Shown: positions 35,102-43,822, counted from the first letter of the stretch. The stretch: 61,624 nucleotides of DNA from an uncultured Acidobacteriaceae bacterium (GCA_903849645.1 CAINJJ010000025.1:1-61624); one strand, 5' to 3'. The notes: a model not told the origin generated them from the letters alone. Numbers and translations are program-made.

Positions 35102-35561
35102 TGCACATGCTTTCAACAGACTTTAATCAATGCAAGTGATAGCCCCTCAACCAGCTAGCCAAACTGCCCTTGTTACATGCGGATTTTCAGTTGCGGTTTC
35201 GCCTCTCCTTCCCTCTTCCCACCAGCCTCCATCCCCCGTACTCTTGGCTTTCATTGATGGAACTTAACCGGCAGCCATGCCGGTCTTGCCCCAGGCATTT
35301 TTCATTCATTGACTGAGAGCCAAGGCTCCTCTTCCCGGCGTTGAACTGCCGGATGCAGCTTCGCGTGACTGCCGCGCCCTCCAGGGCTGTGTGCATCCTC
35401 CGCGACGCCATCCGGAGTTCATGTTCGCCAGGGCGGAGCAGGCCAGTCCACTGTCACCGGGCCAGGAAACTCATTGCGCCGGCCTGCCACCTGAGCGGGC
35501 AGAGGCGAGGTGTTCCCTGGCGAACCGGCTCACATTGCAAGAGGGAGTTAATTACCAGACC
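35102..35561 (+). other. Gene-free 460-base region between phzF and response regulator genes
   Basis: No convincing gene is present. The first ~230 bases are less GC-rich than their surroundings. A small hairpin (CCGGCA-GCCA-TGCCGG at 35268-35283) might terminate phzF transcription but has no T run. Reading frames through the second half (for example upstream of 35562) lack ribosome sites. It probably carries the promoter and leader of the response regulator gene. Confidence 0.4.
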
Positions 35562-35981
35562 ATGCGGCCCAAGAAGATCATTCTCTGCGTTGACGACAAC
35601 GAGCAGGACCTTTCCGTGCTCAAATTCATGCTCTCCACAAACGGCTACAGGGTGGTGTCGGCCACCAGCGGGCAGGAGGCGATCGGCGTTTTTGCCGACC
35701 TTCCGGTGGACCTCGTGCTGGCCGATTGTTCCATGCCGCAGATGAGCGGCTCCCAGTTGGTTGACCGCCTTAAACAGATTGCCGGCCACGTGCCCATGAT
35801 TCTGCTGGGCGACCCGCAGAGAATGAACGGCGAGATGCACGGAGCCGATGCGCTGCTGGCCAAAAGGAACTGCTCGCCCCAGGAACTGCTGGAGCGCATC
35901 AAGGTGATGAGCGCGCGCAAGCGCGGTCCCCGCAAGGGAACGCATCGCATGGCCCCGACGCAGCTTGCCGTGGCCTCCTGA
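35562..35981 (+). CDS. Single-domain response regulator (receiver only)
   Basis: 139 residues. The receiver fold is complete: acidic pocket Asp11/Asp12 (ILCVDDNEQD), phosphoacceptor Asp55 (VLADCSMPQMSG) and Lys101 (LLAKRNCS). The usual Thr/Ser before the signalling loop seems replaced by Gly (ILLGDP), which may change the switch. There is no output domain; a short basic tail (KRGPRKGTHR) follows. GAGGGAG lies 14 bases before the ATG, rather far. The longer frame from 35391 has no family similarity before this start. No histidine kinase is nearby. Confidence 0.87.
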   Translation: MRPKKIILCVDDNEQDLSVLKFMLSTNGYRVVSATSGQEAIGVFADLPVDLVLADCSMPQMSGSQLVDRLKQIAGHVPMILLGDPQRMNGEMHGADALLAKRNCSPQELLERIKVMSARKRGPRKGTHRMAPTQLAVAS

Positions 35982-36030
35982 CGTTGACAGTCCGCGGGCG
36001 CGACGGAGACACGCGCCCGCCGTCAGACCG

Positions 36031-38346
36031 TCAAGGCTGCGTGCCAGCGGGTGTCAGTTTGAACTCATGCGGCTTGGGAGCGGCTTCGCGGTAGGCCGCA
36101 TCTTCCAGTGAATCTTCGAATCCAGTCATCGGGTCCGCTTTGGCTCCCGCACCCGTGTCGAAGTTCTTGATCAGCATCCGCATGTGAATGTAATGGGCCT
36201 CGTCGCGGTCCCGCACCAGCCAGCCCACGCGTTGTGACTGGCCGCGCATGGGCGTAGGGAAGTCAACCAGGTTGATCCCCTTGGCCAGTTGCTCCGCGCT
36301 GAAGCTGCCCATCGGGGCGCCGTCGATTGTCAGACTGTACTGGCCCGGCTCCAGTCCGGTCACCCGCAGTGGCTCCTGGTTCAGCGCTTCTTCAATGTCG
36401 CTGATGTCCAGCAGCAGGGCCTGGTTGGCGTTGTCGCGCATGAAGGCCAGAGGCAGACCGCTTTCCAGCGAGGTCCAGCGCAGCCCGCCCTGCTCGCGGG
36501 TCACGCTCTCGACGGAGGCGTTGTGCACATCGGCCACCTGGCCGGCGCGCCCGTCAATGGTCACCGACGACACCAGGGCCGGCGCATTCCATCCCTTGAG
36601 CAGCGCCTCCGCCATCACCCAGTGCGCCACCGCCTCGGGGTGCACCCGGTCCGGCAGCACCATCTTCGCCACCATGGGGTCAAGAGCCTGCGCCTTTTCG
36701 AGCGCGGCCACCACAGGTGGGTTGAGATTGACAAAGCTGCCCGCGAACTTCCGCGCCAGCTCGCTGTCCAGCTCGGCAAAGTGCCGCATCACGCCGTTGT
36801 AGCTTCCCCACGCCCATGGCGGGCGCGTCACATCGTCAAAGGGCGAAGGCCCCAGCAGCGTGACCCGTGCCTGCGGCGCATGGTCGTGAATCGACTGCAG
36901 CAGATGCTCGTAGCCGGTGGTGTAAGCGGACTGGATCTCCGGCGTTGTGGGCTGATAGCTGCCGTCGTTCATGCCCAGCATGACGGTCACCACGGTTGGC
37001 TTGTGCGGAAAGACGTCGCGCGCCAGCCGCTGGTCGATGGGACCTCCGCCTCCGCCGCTGACCCGGTCGCCCCCCACCCCTTCGGTATAGAAGTGAATGC
37101 GCCGCGCCGGAAACCGGGTGATGGTGTAGAGCTCAACCCACTGTGTGTAGAGGTTCTGCTCGGTGATGCTGTCGCCATACATCACCACCGTATCGCCGTC
37201 CTTGAGATGGAAACTCGCCTCGGGCAGGGAAGGGGCCATGGGCGCCGTGGCCACCGCCACCAGCGAGTCGGCGCAGCCGTAGTAGAGCAGCCACTGATCG
37301 TTGAAGTAGACCAGTCCCTCGGCAAAGGTGGTGCCTGCGGCGTACTGGCCGGTCTTCTCGTAAGCCAGCTCGGGCTTCAGGATGGGCCGCTCCAGTTGCG
37401 TCAGCAGATGCGCGGGGTCCTTGGCGTCAAACAGAGCTTCTCCATCGGCATAGGCATTGGGGCCCATCTCGGGGTCCCCTCCCTGCTCGGCGTTCTTGCC
37501 GTTGTAGAGCACCACAATGCCGGCGGCGGTGAGCACCGGCGGCGGACCGGTCTCAGGAAAGCTCGAGTCAAAGTGGCCCGCGCGCGGCCGCAGCAGTTCA
37601 AGGGGTTCACCCGCGGCTGTCTCCACCGGGGTCCAGTGAACCAGGTCCGTGGAGGTGGCCAGATGGATGGCGCCCTCTCCCCAATACATCCAATACTTGC
37701 CGTTGATTCTGGCCGCGATCAGACGGCCCTTGCCGGGGTCAAGCTGCGTCACAATGCCCGCAGACTTGTATTTCAGGGCGGCATACTTGCCCTTCGCCGC
37801 GGTCAGAAAAGCCGGGCCGCGCTTGGTCCAGTGGGTCAGGTCGCGCGAGGTGGCGATGCCCACGGAATACGTGGTCCGGTTCCACTGGGTGTAGGTCAGA
37901 ACGTAGAGTCCGTCTTCGGACTCGACAATCCGGGGGTCTTCGACGCCCCCCGGCCATTCGCGTGCCTTTTGGCCGTCATTGGCGGGGAAGAAGACCGGGG
38001 CAGCCCGGCGCGTAAAGTGGATGCCGTCCGCGCTCTCCGCCATCCCCAGCCGCGAGGTGTGCCCGCCAATAGCCATCGCGCCGGAGTCGTCCTCGGCACG
38101 GTAGAGCACCACCACCCTGCCCTCGCGCACAATCGCCGCCGGGTTGAACGTGTGCAGCGCCTCCCAGCGTGCGGGCGCCTTGAGCACCGGGTCGGCAAAC
38201 GTGGACTCGGGTTTGGGCGCAATCACGGGATTGCCGCTCACCGGCCGGGCAAACGGGCCAATCACCCAGGGCTCGGCAGTCTGCGCATACAACGTTGCGG
38301 AGAGCAGCGGAATTGCAGCCAGCGCCAAACGCTTTGGAATTCTCAT
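36031..38346 (-). CDS. Secreted fusion of a GH130-like beta-propeller and an SGNH hydrolase
   Basis: 771 residues. A signal peptide (MRIPKRLALAAIPLLSATLY, then AQ) is followed by a five-bladed propeller domain (to ~375) with ALHTFNPAAIV, the GH130 acid motif context GGVEDPRIVE, TYTQWNRTTYSVG and a C-terminal TFAEGLVYFNDQWLLYYGCA. Next comes an SGNH esterase domain with GDSIT (Ser393), GVGGDRVSGG, VMLGMNDG and DRVHPE (Asp566, His569). GH130 enzymes phosphorolyse or hydrolyse mannosides; SGNH enzymes deacylate glycans. A single polypeptide that removes acyl groups and attacks the chain is a reasonable inference. Long C-terminal region of unknown role. Confidence 0.85.
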   Translation of the reverse strand: MRIPKRLALAAIPLLSATLYAQTAEPWVIGPFARPVSGNPVIAPKPESTFADPVLKAPARWEALHTFNPAAIVREGRVVVLYRAEDDSGAMAIGGHTSRLGMAESADGIHFTRRAAPVFFPANDGQKAREWPGGVEDPRIVESEDGLYVLTYTQWNRTTYSVGIATSRDLTHWTKRGPAFLTAAKGKYAALKYKSAGIVTQLDPGKGRLIAARINGKYWMYWGEGAIHLATSTDLVHWTPVETAAGEPLELLRPRAGHFDSSFPETGPPPVLTAAGIVVLYNGKNAEQGGDPEMGPNAYADGEALFDAKDPAHLLTQLERPILKPELAYEKTGQYAAGTTFAEGLVYFNDQWLLYYGCADSLVAVATAPMAPSLPEASFHLKDGDTVVMYGDSITEQNLYTQWVELYTITRFPARRIHFYTEGVGGDRVSGGGGGPIDQRLARDVFPHKPTVVTVMLGMNDGSYQPTTPEIQSAYTTGYEHLLQSIHDHAPQARVTLLGPSPFDDVTRPPWAWGSYNGVMRHFAELDSELARKFAGSFVNLNPPVVAALEKAQALDPMVAKMVLPDRVHPEAVAHWVMAEALLKGWNAPALVSSVTIDGRAGQVADVHNASVESVTREQGGLRWTSLESGLPLAFMRDNANQALLLDISDIEEALNQEPLRVTGLEPGQYSLTIDGAPMGSFSAEQLAKGINLVDFPTPMRGQSQRVGWLVRDRDEAHYIHMRMLIKNFDTGAGAKADPMTGFEDSLEDAAYREAAPKPHEFKLTPAGTQP

Positions 38347-38426
38347 TCGGTGTGTTTCCCTTCATCTCAGAACTTGAAGTCGAGTCAACGATTCACAATC
38401 CGGCTCTGAAAAGAACCGGCACCATC

Positions 38427-38999
38427 TTACTCTGGGTCTCCGCTCTCGCCGGCGGCATAAAAACTCAGCGCGGCATCCCCCTGCTCCAGCAGCCGTGTGC
38501 GTTGGAGCGCCCCATAGCGGTCCGCGAGCTTCTCCTTGCGCCGGTGCTCGGCAATCACCAGGGCCCCCTCGGCCAGCAGCCCGCCTCCGGCTCCGCCCAG
38601 CAGCCCAAGGGTCGCCGCGTACTCGTCGGCCGCATCCCAGGGCGGGTCGAGAAAGACCACGTCAAAAGGCCCTCCGCGCGCTTTGCGCAGGAACGGCCCC
38701 ACGCCGCCAGTGTCCAATGCGAATCCTGTGCGGACGCCCAGCTTTTCCAGGTTGGCGCGCAGAGCCTTCAGGGCCGCCGGAGCCCGTTCCACAAAGCTCA
38801 CCCGAGCGGCTCCCCGGCTCAGCGCCTCCAGCCCCACCGCGCCTGAGCCCGCATACAAATCCAGAAAGGCTGCGTCCCGGATGCGCGGCGCCAGCACGTT
38901 GAAAAGCGTCTCGCGCAGCCGGTCGCTGGTGGGGCGGGTGGCCAGGCCCCCAGGGGCCTCCAATGTACGCGAGCGAAGTGTTCCGGCAATGATGCGCAT
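38427..38999 (-). CDS. rsmD: 16S rRNA (guanine966-N2)-methyltransferase
   Basis: 190 residues. Motifs are MRIIAGTLRSRTL at the N-terminus, RPTSDRLRETLFNVL, the SAM-binding DLYAGSGAVGLEALSRGAA and the catalytic VFLDPPW (DPPY-type). It methylates G966 of 16S rRNA during 30S assembly. The ATG at 38999 starts the family N-terminus; the frame extends 8 codons upstream without a family match. Transcribed divergently from the site-2-protease-like gene. Confidence 0.94.
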   Translation of the reverse strand: MRIIAGTLRSRTLEAPGGLATRPTSDRLRETLFNVLAPRIRDAAFLDLYAGSGAVGLEALSRGAARVSFVERAPAALKALRANLEKLGVRTGFALDTGGVGPFLRKARGGPFDVVFLDPPWDAADEYAATLGLLGGAGGGLLAEGALVIAEHRRKEKLADRYGALQRTRLLEQGDAALSFYAAGESGDPE

Positions 39000-39053
39000 C
39001 GCTGTCCAGCATATCCGAAGCAAATCACGGCCCGAGCCACTACAATCGTTCCT

Positions 39054-40175
39054 ATGCGTGGCTGGTCAATTCCGCTGGGCCGTTGGATGGGCGTCGAGGT
39101 GCGTGTCCACGCGTTCTTTCCTTTGCTGGCGCTCGTTTGCCTGGCTCTCAGCGCGGCCAACGGCCTCGGGCGCGGCCTTGGGCTCTTTTTCATCCTGGTG
39201 GCCGCCGTGCTGGTGCGTGAGACCGCCCGCCTGCTGGCGGCAGCCTGGCTCGGATTGCGCCTGCGCGCCATTCTGCTTTTGCCCATCGGCGGATTCTTTG
39301 CCTATGCCACTCCGGAGAGCCAGGAGAGCGCCAATGCGGGCGCGGGGCAGTTCGTCATGGCTCTTGCCGGATCCCTGGCCAACGCCGCAACCGCCCTGCT
39401 GCTGGCGGTCACGCTGCTCGGCGCGGGCGGCGACGTGAAGCTCCTGGCCTTTCCCTGGATCGACGCCTCCTGCCTGCTGCGCAGCATGGTCTGGATGCAG
39501 GCCGGTCTCGCAGTGCTGCACCTGCTGCCTGCCTATCCTCTCGACAGCGGAAGGTTCCTGCGCGGCGCCTTTGCGCGCGCCCATGGCTTTTCCCCCACGG
39601 GACGCGCCGCCACCAGCATCGGCCAGGGGTTGGCGCTGCTCGCCATGGTGGGCGGCATGGTCCTGCACAGCCCATGGCTTATCATCGCCGGCTTTTTTAT
39701 CATGATCGGCGCGCAGATTGAGGACCAGGGCGTCGTCTTTCAGTCCGTCGTTGACACCGTGCACATGCGCGAGGTCATGCTCACGGATTTTGCCACCCTC
39801 TCGCCCTCTGACACGCTGGCCGACGCGCTCTATCGCTGCGTCCACTCGCTCCAGGAAGACTTTCCCGTGGTGCGCGGCCCCCAGTTAGTCGGCATCGTCT
39901 CCCGCCAGCGCATTCTTGAGGCGCTGCGCAATGACGGCAACGGCTATGTGCAGTCGGTCATGTCGCGGGCCTTTCAGGTGGCCCGGCCGGAAGACACCCT
40001 TGGCACCACCATCCGCCGCATCACCGCCGGCCGAGGGCTCTCCCTCATCCCGGTCACCGACAGCGGGCGCGTGGTGGGCATCGTCAGCGTCCAGAACCTC
40101 ATGAGTTCCATGTCCCTGCTGGCCGAGCAGCGCCGCATCGAGCGCGAAGAAGCCCGCCAGGAAGCCGGAGACTGA
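39054..40175 (+). CDS. Site-2 protease (M50) homologue with lost zinc ligands, plus CBS pair
   Basis: 373 residues. Layout of a bacterial S2P: several membrane helices, LPIGGFFAY, LAGSLANAATALLLAV, LLPAYPLDSGRFLRGAFA with the second-motif Asp164, then two CBS domains (about 240-355; LSPSDTLADALYRCVHSLQE and RPEDTLGTTIRRITAGRGLS). The metal-binding HExxH is replaced by R55-E56-T57-A58-R59 in VLVRETARLL: both His are Arg, only the Glu remains. It is therefore predicted to lack protease activity and to act as a CBS-regulated scaffold or substrate binder. It lies 7 bases before rsmI. Confidence 0.88.
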   Translation: MRGWSIPLGRWMGVEVRVHAFFPLLALVCLALSAANGLGRGLGLFFILVAAVLVRETARLLAAAWLGLRLRAILLLPIGGFFAYATPESQESANAGAGQFVMALAGSLANAATALLLAVTLLGAGGDVKLLAFPWIDASCLLRSMVWMQAGLAVLHLLPAYPLDSGRFLRGAFARAHGFSPTGRAATSIGQGLALLAMVGGMVLHSPWLIIAGFFIMIGAQIEDQGVVFQSVVDTVHMREVMLTDFATLSPSDTLADALYRCVHSLQEDFPVVRGPQLVGIVSRQRILEALRNDGNGYVQSVMSRAFQVARPEDTLGTTIRRITAGRGLSLIPVTDSGRVVGIVSVQNLMSSMSLLAEQRRIEREEARQEAGD

Positions 40176-40182
40176 ACTCTCC

Positions 40183-41088
40183 ATGGAAGCCGACCCGCAA
40201 CCGCCTCTCGCCGCCGGCCTCTACCTGGTCGCCACTCCCATCGGCAACCTGGGCGACATCACGGTGCGCGCGCTCGACGTGCTCCGCCGCGTAGACCGCA
40301 TCGCTTGCGAAGACACCCGGCAGACGCAAAAGCTGCTCAACCACTTTGAGATCCACACCCCCACCCTCAGTTGCCACCAGCACAACGAGCATCACCGCGC
40401 CGCCGAGCTGATCCAGGCTCTTCAGGACGGGGGCCGCATCGCCCTGGTCTCCGACGCCGGCATGCCGGGCATCAGCGACCCCGGAGGCTGGCTGGCCGCG
40501 GCCGCCATCGCCGCCGGCGTTCCGGTCATCCCCATCCCCGGCGCCAATGCCGCAGTCAGCGCCCTGGTGGCCTCGGGACTCACAACCGGCGAGTTTCACT
40601 TCATTGGATTCCTGCCGGAGAAGGCCGGCGCGCGCCGCACACGCCTGGAAGCGCTGGCCGCCGAGACCCGGCGAGCCGAGACCGCGCGCACCCTGGTTTT
40701 TTACGAGGCGCCCCACCGCATTCTTGAGACCCTTGGCGATCTTGAGGCCGTCTGGGGTATTGAATTACGCGTCGTGGTGGCCCGTGAACTGACCAAAATC
40801 CATGAGGAATTCGTGCGCGGAACCGTCGCCCAGGTTCGCCTCGACCTTGCCGCGCGCGACCGCGTTCGCGGCGAGATTACCCTGCTCGTCGAGGCCCGGC
40901 CAGCGTCACAGGCCAAAGGCCAGGCGGCGGAGGCAAAGCCGGAAAAGATAGCCGAGCGCGTCGCCCGTCTCCAGGCTGAAGCTGGATTGGATGAAAAGGA
41001 AGCGCTCAAGCGCCTGGCGCGCGAGATGGGCCAGTCAAAGAGCGATGTTTATCGCGAGTTGCAGCGGGAACGGGCACGGCGGCGCTGA
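40183..41088 (+). CDS. rsmI: 16S rRNA (cytidine1402-2'-O)-methyltransferase
   Basis: 301 residues. The tetrapyrrole-methylase-like fold begins GLYLVATPIGNLGDITVRAL, continues with IACEDTRQTQKLLNHF, ALVSDAGMPGISDPG, IPIPGANAAVSALVASGL, FIGFLP and VFYEAPHRILETL, and ends with an Ala/Glu-rich tail and LAREMGQSKSDVYREL. It uses SAM to methylate the 2'-OH of C1402 in the ribosomal decoding centre. ATG at 40183 follows the S2P-like gene after 7 bases, so the two are likely co-transcribed. Confidence 0.95.
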   Translation: MEADPQPPLAAGLYLVATPIGNLGDITVRALDVLRRVDRIACEDTRQTQKLLNHFEIHTPTLSCHQHNEHHRAAELIQALQDGGRIALVSDAGMPGISDPGGWLAAAAIAAGVPVIPIPGANAAVSALVASGLTTGEFHFIGFLPEKAGARRTRLEALAAETRRAETARTLVFYEAPHRILETLGDLEAVWGIELRVVVARELTKIHEEFVRGTVAQVRLDLAARDRVRGEITLLVEARPASQAKGQAAEAKPEKIAERVARLQAEAGLDEKEALKRLAREMGQSKSDVYRELQRERARRR

Positions 41089-41116
41089 GACTGCCTCTGC
41101 GCGCAAACAGCATGGG

Positions 41117-41842
41117 CTAGTCCAGCAGAACCACATTGAGCAGCGACTTGTGTACACGGATGCGGCCGCTGTAGTCGATGAATCCGAGCTTGCGAAACCG
41201 GTTCATGAAGAAACTGACCCTGGAGCGCGTGGTGCCGATCATGTCGGCCAGCGTCTCCTGCGTAATGGGAGGAAGCAGCGGCTCCGGGTCCCCCGGCTTG
41301 CCAAATTCCGCCATCAGCAGCAGAATCCGGGCCAGACGCTTTTCGCTGGAGTTAAAGAGATGATCGACCAGGTCAGCCTGGGTTCTCATGCTGCGGGCCA
41401 GCAGAAACTTCATGAAGAGGTCAGACAATTCATGCTCCTCATGCATCACCCGGATCATCTCGGCTCGGGCGATCTTCAGCGCGGAGCAGGGTCCGACTGC
41501 CTTGGCGGTGGCCAGTCGCAGCCCTGGGATCATCGCCAGCGATGACTCACCTACAAAATCACCCGCCTGCAAAATCGAAATGGTGGCTTCCTTGCCGGAG
41601 TGCGAGACGACTGTAAGTTGCGCGCGCCCGCTTTGGATGTAAAACACGGAGTCGGCGTTATCTCCCTGCGAAAAGAAGCTCTCTCCATCTTCCAGATGAA
41701 TGATTCTGCGACCCAGGCCCGCGCTGGCCAAAAAGGCTGCGGTATCGAACCCTGGGGGACGGATCACCTCAATTGACCGGAAACTGTCTGGACCATGGCT
41801 CGACGGGGGTCTTCGTGGCGTGGATCGCAAGAGGTTTCCCAT
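41117..41842 (-). CDS. Crp/Fnr-family transcriptional regulator
   Basis: 241 residues. Cyclic-nucleotide-binding-like beta roll (FFSQGDNADSVFYIQSGRAQ, then LQAGDFVGESSLAMIPGLRL), dimer helix (KFLLARSMRTQADLVDHLFN) and a complete winged HTH (TQETLADMIGTTRSRVSFFM followed by NRFRKLGFI). There are no Fnr-type N-terminal Cys residues, so oxygen sensing by an Fe-S cluster is unlikely; the ligand is unknown. It lies 125 bases downstream of a truncated relative on the same strand, probably a past duplication. Confidence 0.93.
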   Translation of the reverse strand: MGNLLRSTPRRPPSSHGPDSFRSIEVIRPPGFDTAAFLASAGLGRRIIHLEDGESFFSQGDNADSVFYIQSGRAQLTVVSHSGKEATISILQAGDFVGESSLAMIPGLRLATAKAVGPCSALKIARAEMIRVMHEEHELSDLFMKFLLARSMRTQADLVDHLFNSSEKRLARILLLMAEFGKPGDPEPLLPPITQETLADMIGTTRSRVSFFMNRFRKLGFIDYSGRIRVHKSLLNVVLLD

Positions 41843-41908
41843 GCCCTTTATGGTTTCATGGGCGGAGCAACCGAAGTTGGTCTCTTTTGCTCACTCTGGG
41901 AAGCGGGA

Positions 41909-42019
41909 CACCGGCGCCAGGCGGACAGCAGGATCAGGTGCGCTGGGCACTTAACCCTCCATCTTCTTCAATTCACTTGGGTTCGAGCGTTCGTGCAAGC
42001 GCCAAGCACCGGCGCCAGG
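41909..42019. repeat. 13-bp direct repeat at the break of the truncated Crp/Fnr gene
   Basis: CACCGGCGCCAGG occurs at 41909-41921 and again at 42007-42019, with 85 bases between. The second copy encodes (reverse strand) LAPV in the truncated Crp/Fnr gene, exactly where similarity to its neighbour ends. This fits a deletion or rearrangement at short direct repeats. Confidence 0.6.
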
Positions 42020-42450
42020 AAGCGCAAGTTAAAGAGTTGATCGACAAGGTCCGATTGGGTCTGGATTGACCGGGCCATCAGGGAATTGAAGATCAAACCG
42101 GCCAATTCGTGCCGCTGGCCCATCAGGCGGAGCATCTCGTCTCGCCGGATCATGCGTGCGGCGCAGGCCTCGATGGCGGTGGCCGTCGCCTGCCGCTTTC
42201 CCGCTATCGGGGCCAGCGACTCGGTTCCCACAAAATCGCCCGCGGTAAACGTGGTGATGACCGCCTCGTGGCCCAAACTGGAGACAACGCCCAAACGCAC
42301 CCGGCCGCTCTCAAGGCAGAAGATCGAGTCGGCGGGCTCGCCCTGGGAAAAAAGAACCTGGTTCGGGGCAATTCGCAGAGTCCGCAGGGCCAGGCCTGCG
42401 TGGGTCAGGAGCGCGGAAATATCAAACGCGAACCGTTGCGATGAAGCCAT
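41968..42450 (-). pseudogene. Crp/Fnr-family gene lacking its DNA-binding domain
   Basis: 160 residues. The sensor domain is intact (VLFSQGEPADSIFCLESGRV, FTAGDFVGTESLAPIAGKRQ) and the dimer helix reads LMARSIQTQSDLVDQLFN. Its neighbour continues with SSEKRLAR and a helix-turn-helix, but this one reads LRFLAPVLGACTNARTQVN and stops. No HTH remains are visible in the next 125 bases. AAGGA 8 bases before the ATG at 42450 is good. It is either a decayed regulator or a DNA-binding-less sensor that can heterodimerise. The breakpoint falls in a short direct repeat. Confidence 0.8.
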
Positions 42451-42735
42451 GAGCACCGTCCTTGGGTCGGATTTGTGGGTCGCGCCAGGGAATCGAGACG
42501 GCCTCTTTCACCACTCAAATCCGCATGATTCCACGAGGGGAGCTAGCAATCTGTCCCGAATTGAACACTCCAGCCTGCAGGTCCGAGGCGCCAACCGTCT
42601 CCTTCTTTCGAAAGCGCTGTGAGCCTAAGTGCTCAGACCTGGCAAAGGAGCCTCGCTAGAGTGGGATTTGCCTGATGTGACCTGACTCCGCGTAATGCCA
42701 GGGACACCGCGCACAGGTAGAAAAGGGTGAATTGC

Positions 42736-43428
42736 ATGAAGAAATTGACGACTTTGGTGGCATTGCTTGGCCTGACGACCATCGGCTGGGCTGGAACGAC
42801 CCGCGAAAACGCACAGGACCGTCTGGACAACGCAGGCAAGGTCATCCACGAGATCATGGCCGCGCCCGATAGCGGCATTCCAGAAGAAGTGCTGGAACAC
42901 GCGAAATGCATCGCCGTTGTGCCCCACATGATCAAGGGCGGCTTTGTGTTTGGCGCAGAGAACGGCAGAGGCGTGGCCACCTGCCGCACCGCCGAGGGAT
43001 GGAGCGCTCCGGCGTTCTTTGCCATCACCGGCGGCAGTTGGGGATTGCAGATTGGCGTTGAAGGCGTTGACCTGGTCCTGATCATCCAGAACGACAAGGG
43101 CGTCGAACGCCTGCTCTCCAGCAACTTCTCGATCGGCGCGGACGCCTCGGCGGCAGCCGGTCCGGTCGGCCGTCACGCCTCCGTTGGCACCGATTGGAAA
43201 CTCGACGCGGAGATCCTGACCTACTCGCGCGCCAAGGGGCTTTTTGCCGGGCTGACCGTCAAGGGCGCTTCCATTCGCCGCGATGATGACTCCACAGAAG
43301 CCATCTATGGCAATGATGTCTCGACCCACCGCATTCTGCGCGGCGAAGTCGCGGTGCCCGCCTCGGCCCATAACTTCCTCGACGCGGTCCGGGAAGCCAA
43401 GGCCCAGTCCGTCGCCGCCAACCAGTAA
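42736..43428 (+). CDS. Secreted SYLF/Ysc84-domain lipid-binding protein
   Basis: 230 residues. A signal peptide (MKKLTTLVALLGLTTIGWAG) precedes the SYLF domain with PEEVLEHAKCIAVVPHMIKG, GGFVFGAENGRGVATCRTAE, GGSWGLQIGVEGVDLVLIIQ and LTYSRAKGLFAGLTVKGASI. SYLF proteins bind phosphoinositides or other lipids in eukaryotes; bacterial forms are usually periplasmic or outer-membrane-linked. AAAAGGG lies 8 bases before the ATG at 42736. A small membrane-protein gene follows 84 bases later. Confidence 0.92.
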   Translation: MKKLTTLVALLGLTTIGWAGTTRENAQDRLDNAGKVIHEIMAAPDSGIPEEVLEHAKCIAVVPHMIKGGFVFGAENGRGVATCRTAEGWSAPAFFAITGGSWGLQIGVEGVDLVLIIQNDKGVERLLSSNFSIGADASAAAGPVGRHASVGTDWKLDAEILTYSRAKGLFAGLTVKGASIRRDDDSTEAIYGNDVSTHRILRGEVAVPASAHNFLDAVREAKAQSVAANQ

Positions 43429-43512
43429 CGCCTCTCCATCGCCAGAAATGCGCGGGCGCTGTTCAGGGTCTTCAACTCCTGAGGCGCCCGCCTCAACTTG
43501 GAAGGAGTCTCC

Positions 43513-43662
43513 ATGCTTTGGACAATCTTTGTCATTCTCCTGGTTCTATGGCTGCTGGGCTTCAGCTTCCATCTCGCCGGCGGCCTGATTCACATCCTGC
43601 TGGTGATCGCGCTGGTTGTGCTTGTCATCAACCTGATCAGCGGGCGTCGAACCGCTCTCTGA
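43513..43662 (+). CDS. Lmo0937-type small membrane protein (49 aa)
   Basis: A 49-residue ORF reading MLWTIFVILLVLWLLGFSFH followed by LAGGLIHILLVIALVVLVINLISGRR. It has two short membrane helices with a Gly-Gly turn and a basic end, the pattern of the lmo0937 family often linked to stress responses. A strong GAAGGAG ribosome site lies 5 bases before the ATG. It follows the SYLF gene on the same strand. Confidence 0.9.
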   Translation: MLWTIFVILLVLWLLGFSFHLAGGLIHILLVIALVVLVINLISGRRTAL

Positions 43663-43750
43663 CATCACCAGGGCCTTACTGGGAGCTCTCCATCACGGCC
43701 CAGTGACCCACGACTTGAGGCGGCTTCACAGGTTGCGGAAAACTCATCTC

Positions 43751-43822
43751 GGCCCGGCTTTGTAAGAAGGGCACGGCTTTAGCCGGGCCGCAAATGCAAC
43801 AAAAAACGACGGGCTTCAGCCC
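43751..43822. repeat. Palindromic REP-like intergenic repeat
   Basis: GGCCCGGCT (43751-43759) pairs exactly with AGCCGGGCC (43781-43789), enclosing AAGGGCACGGCTTT, and a second small hairpin GGGCT-TC-AGCCC follows at 43811-43822. The phrase GGGCACGGCTTTAGCCGGGCC plus GGGCTTCAGCCCC is, as far as I recall, a dispersed repeat type in acidobacterial genomes. Only one clear copy is in this window. It lies in the intergenic space between the small membrane protein and the PilZ gene. Confidence 0.6.

Noticed and set aside
36289..38409. 706-aa plus-strand ORF antisense to the GH130-SGNH gene
   Set aside because: It is a long open frame created by high third-position GC on the opposite strand. The minus-strand frame carries clear catalytic motifs.
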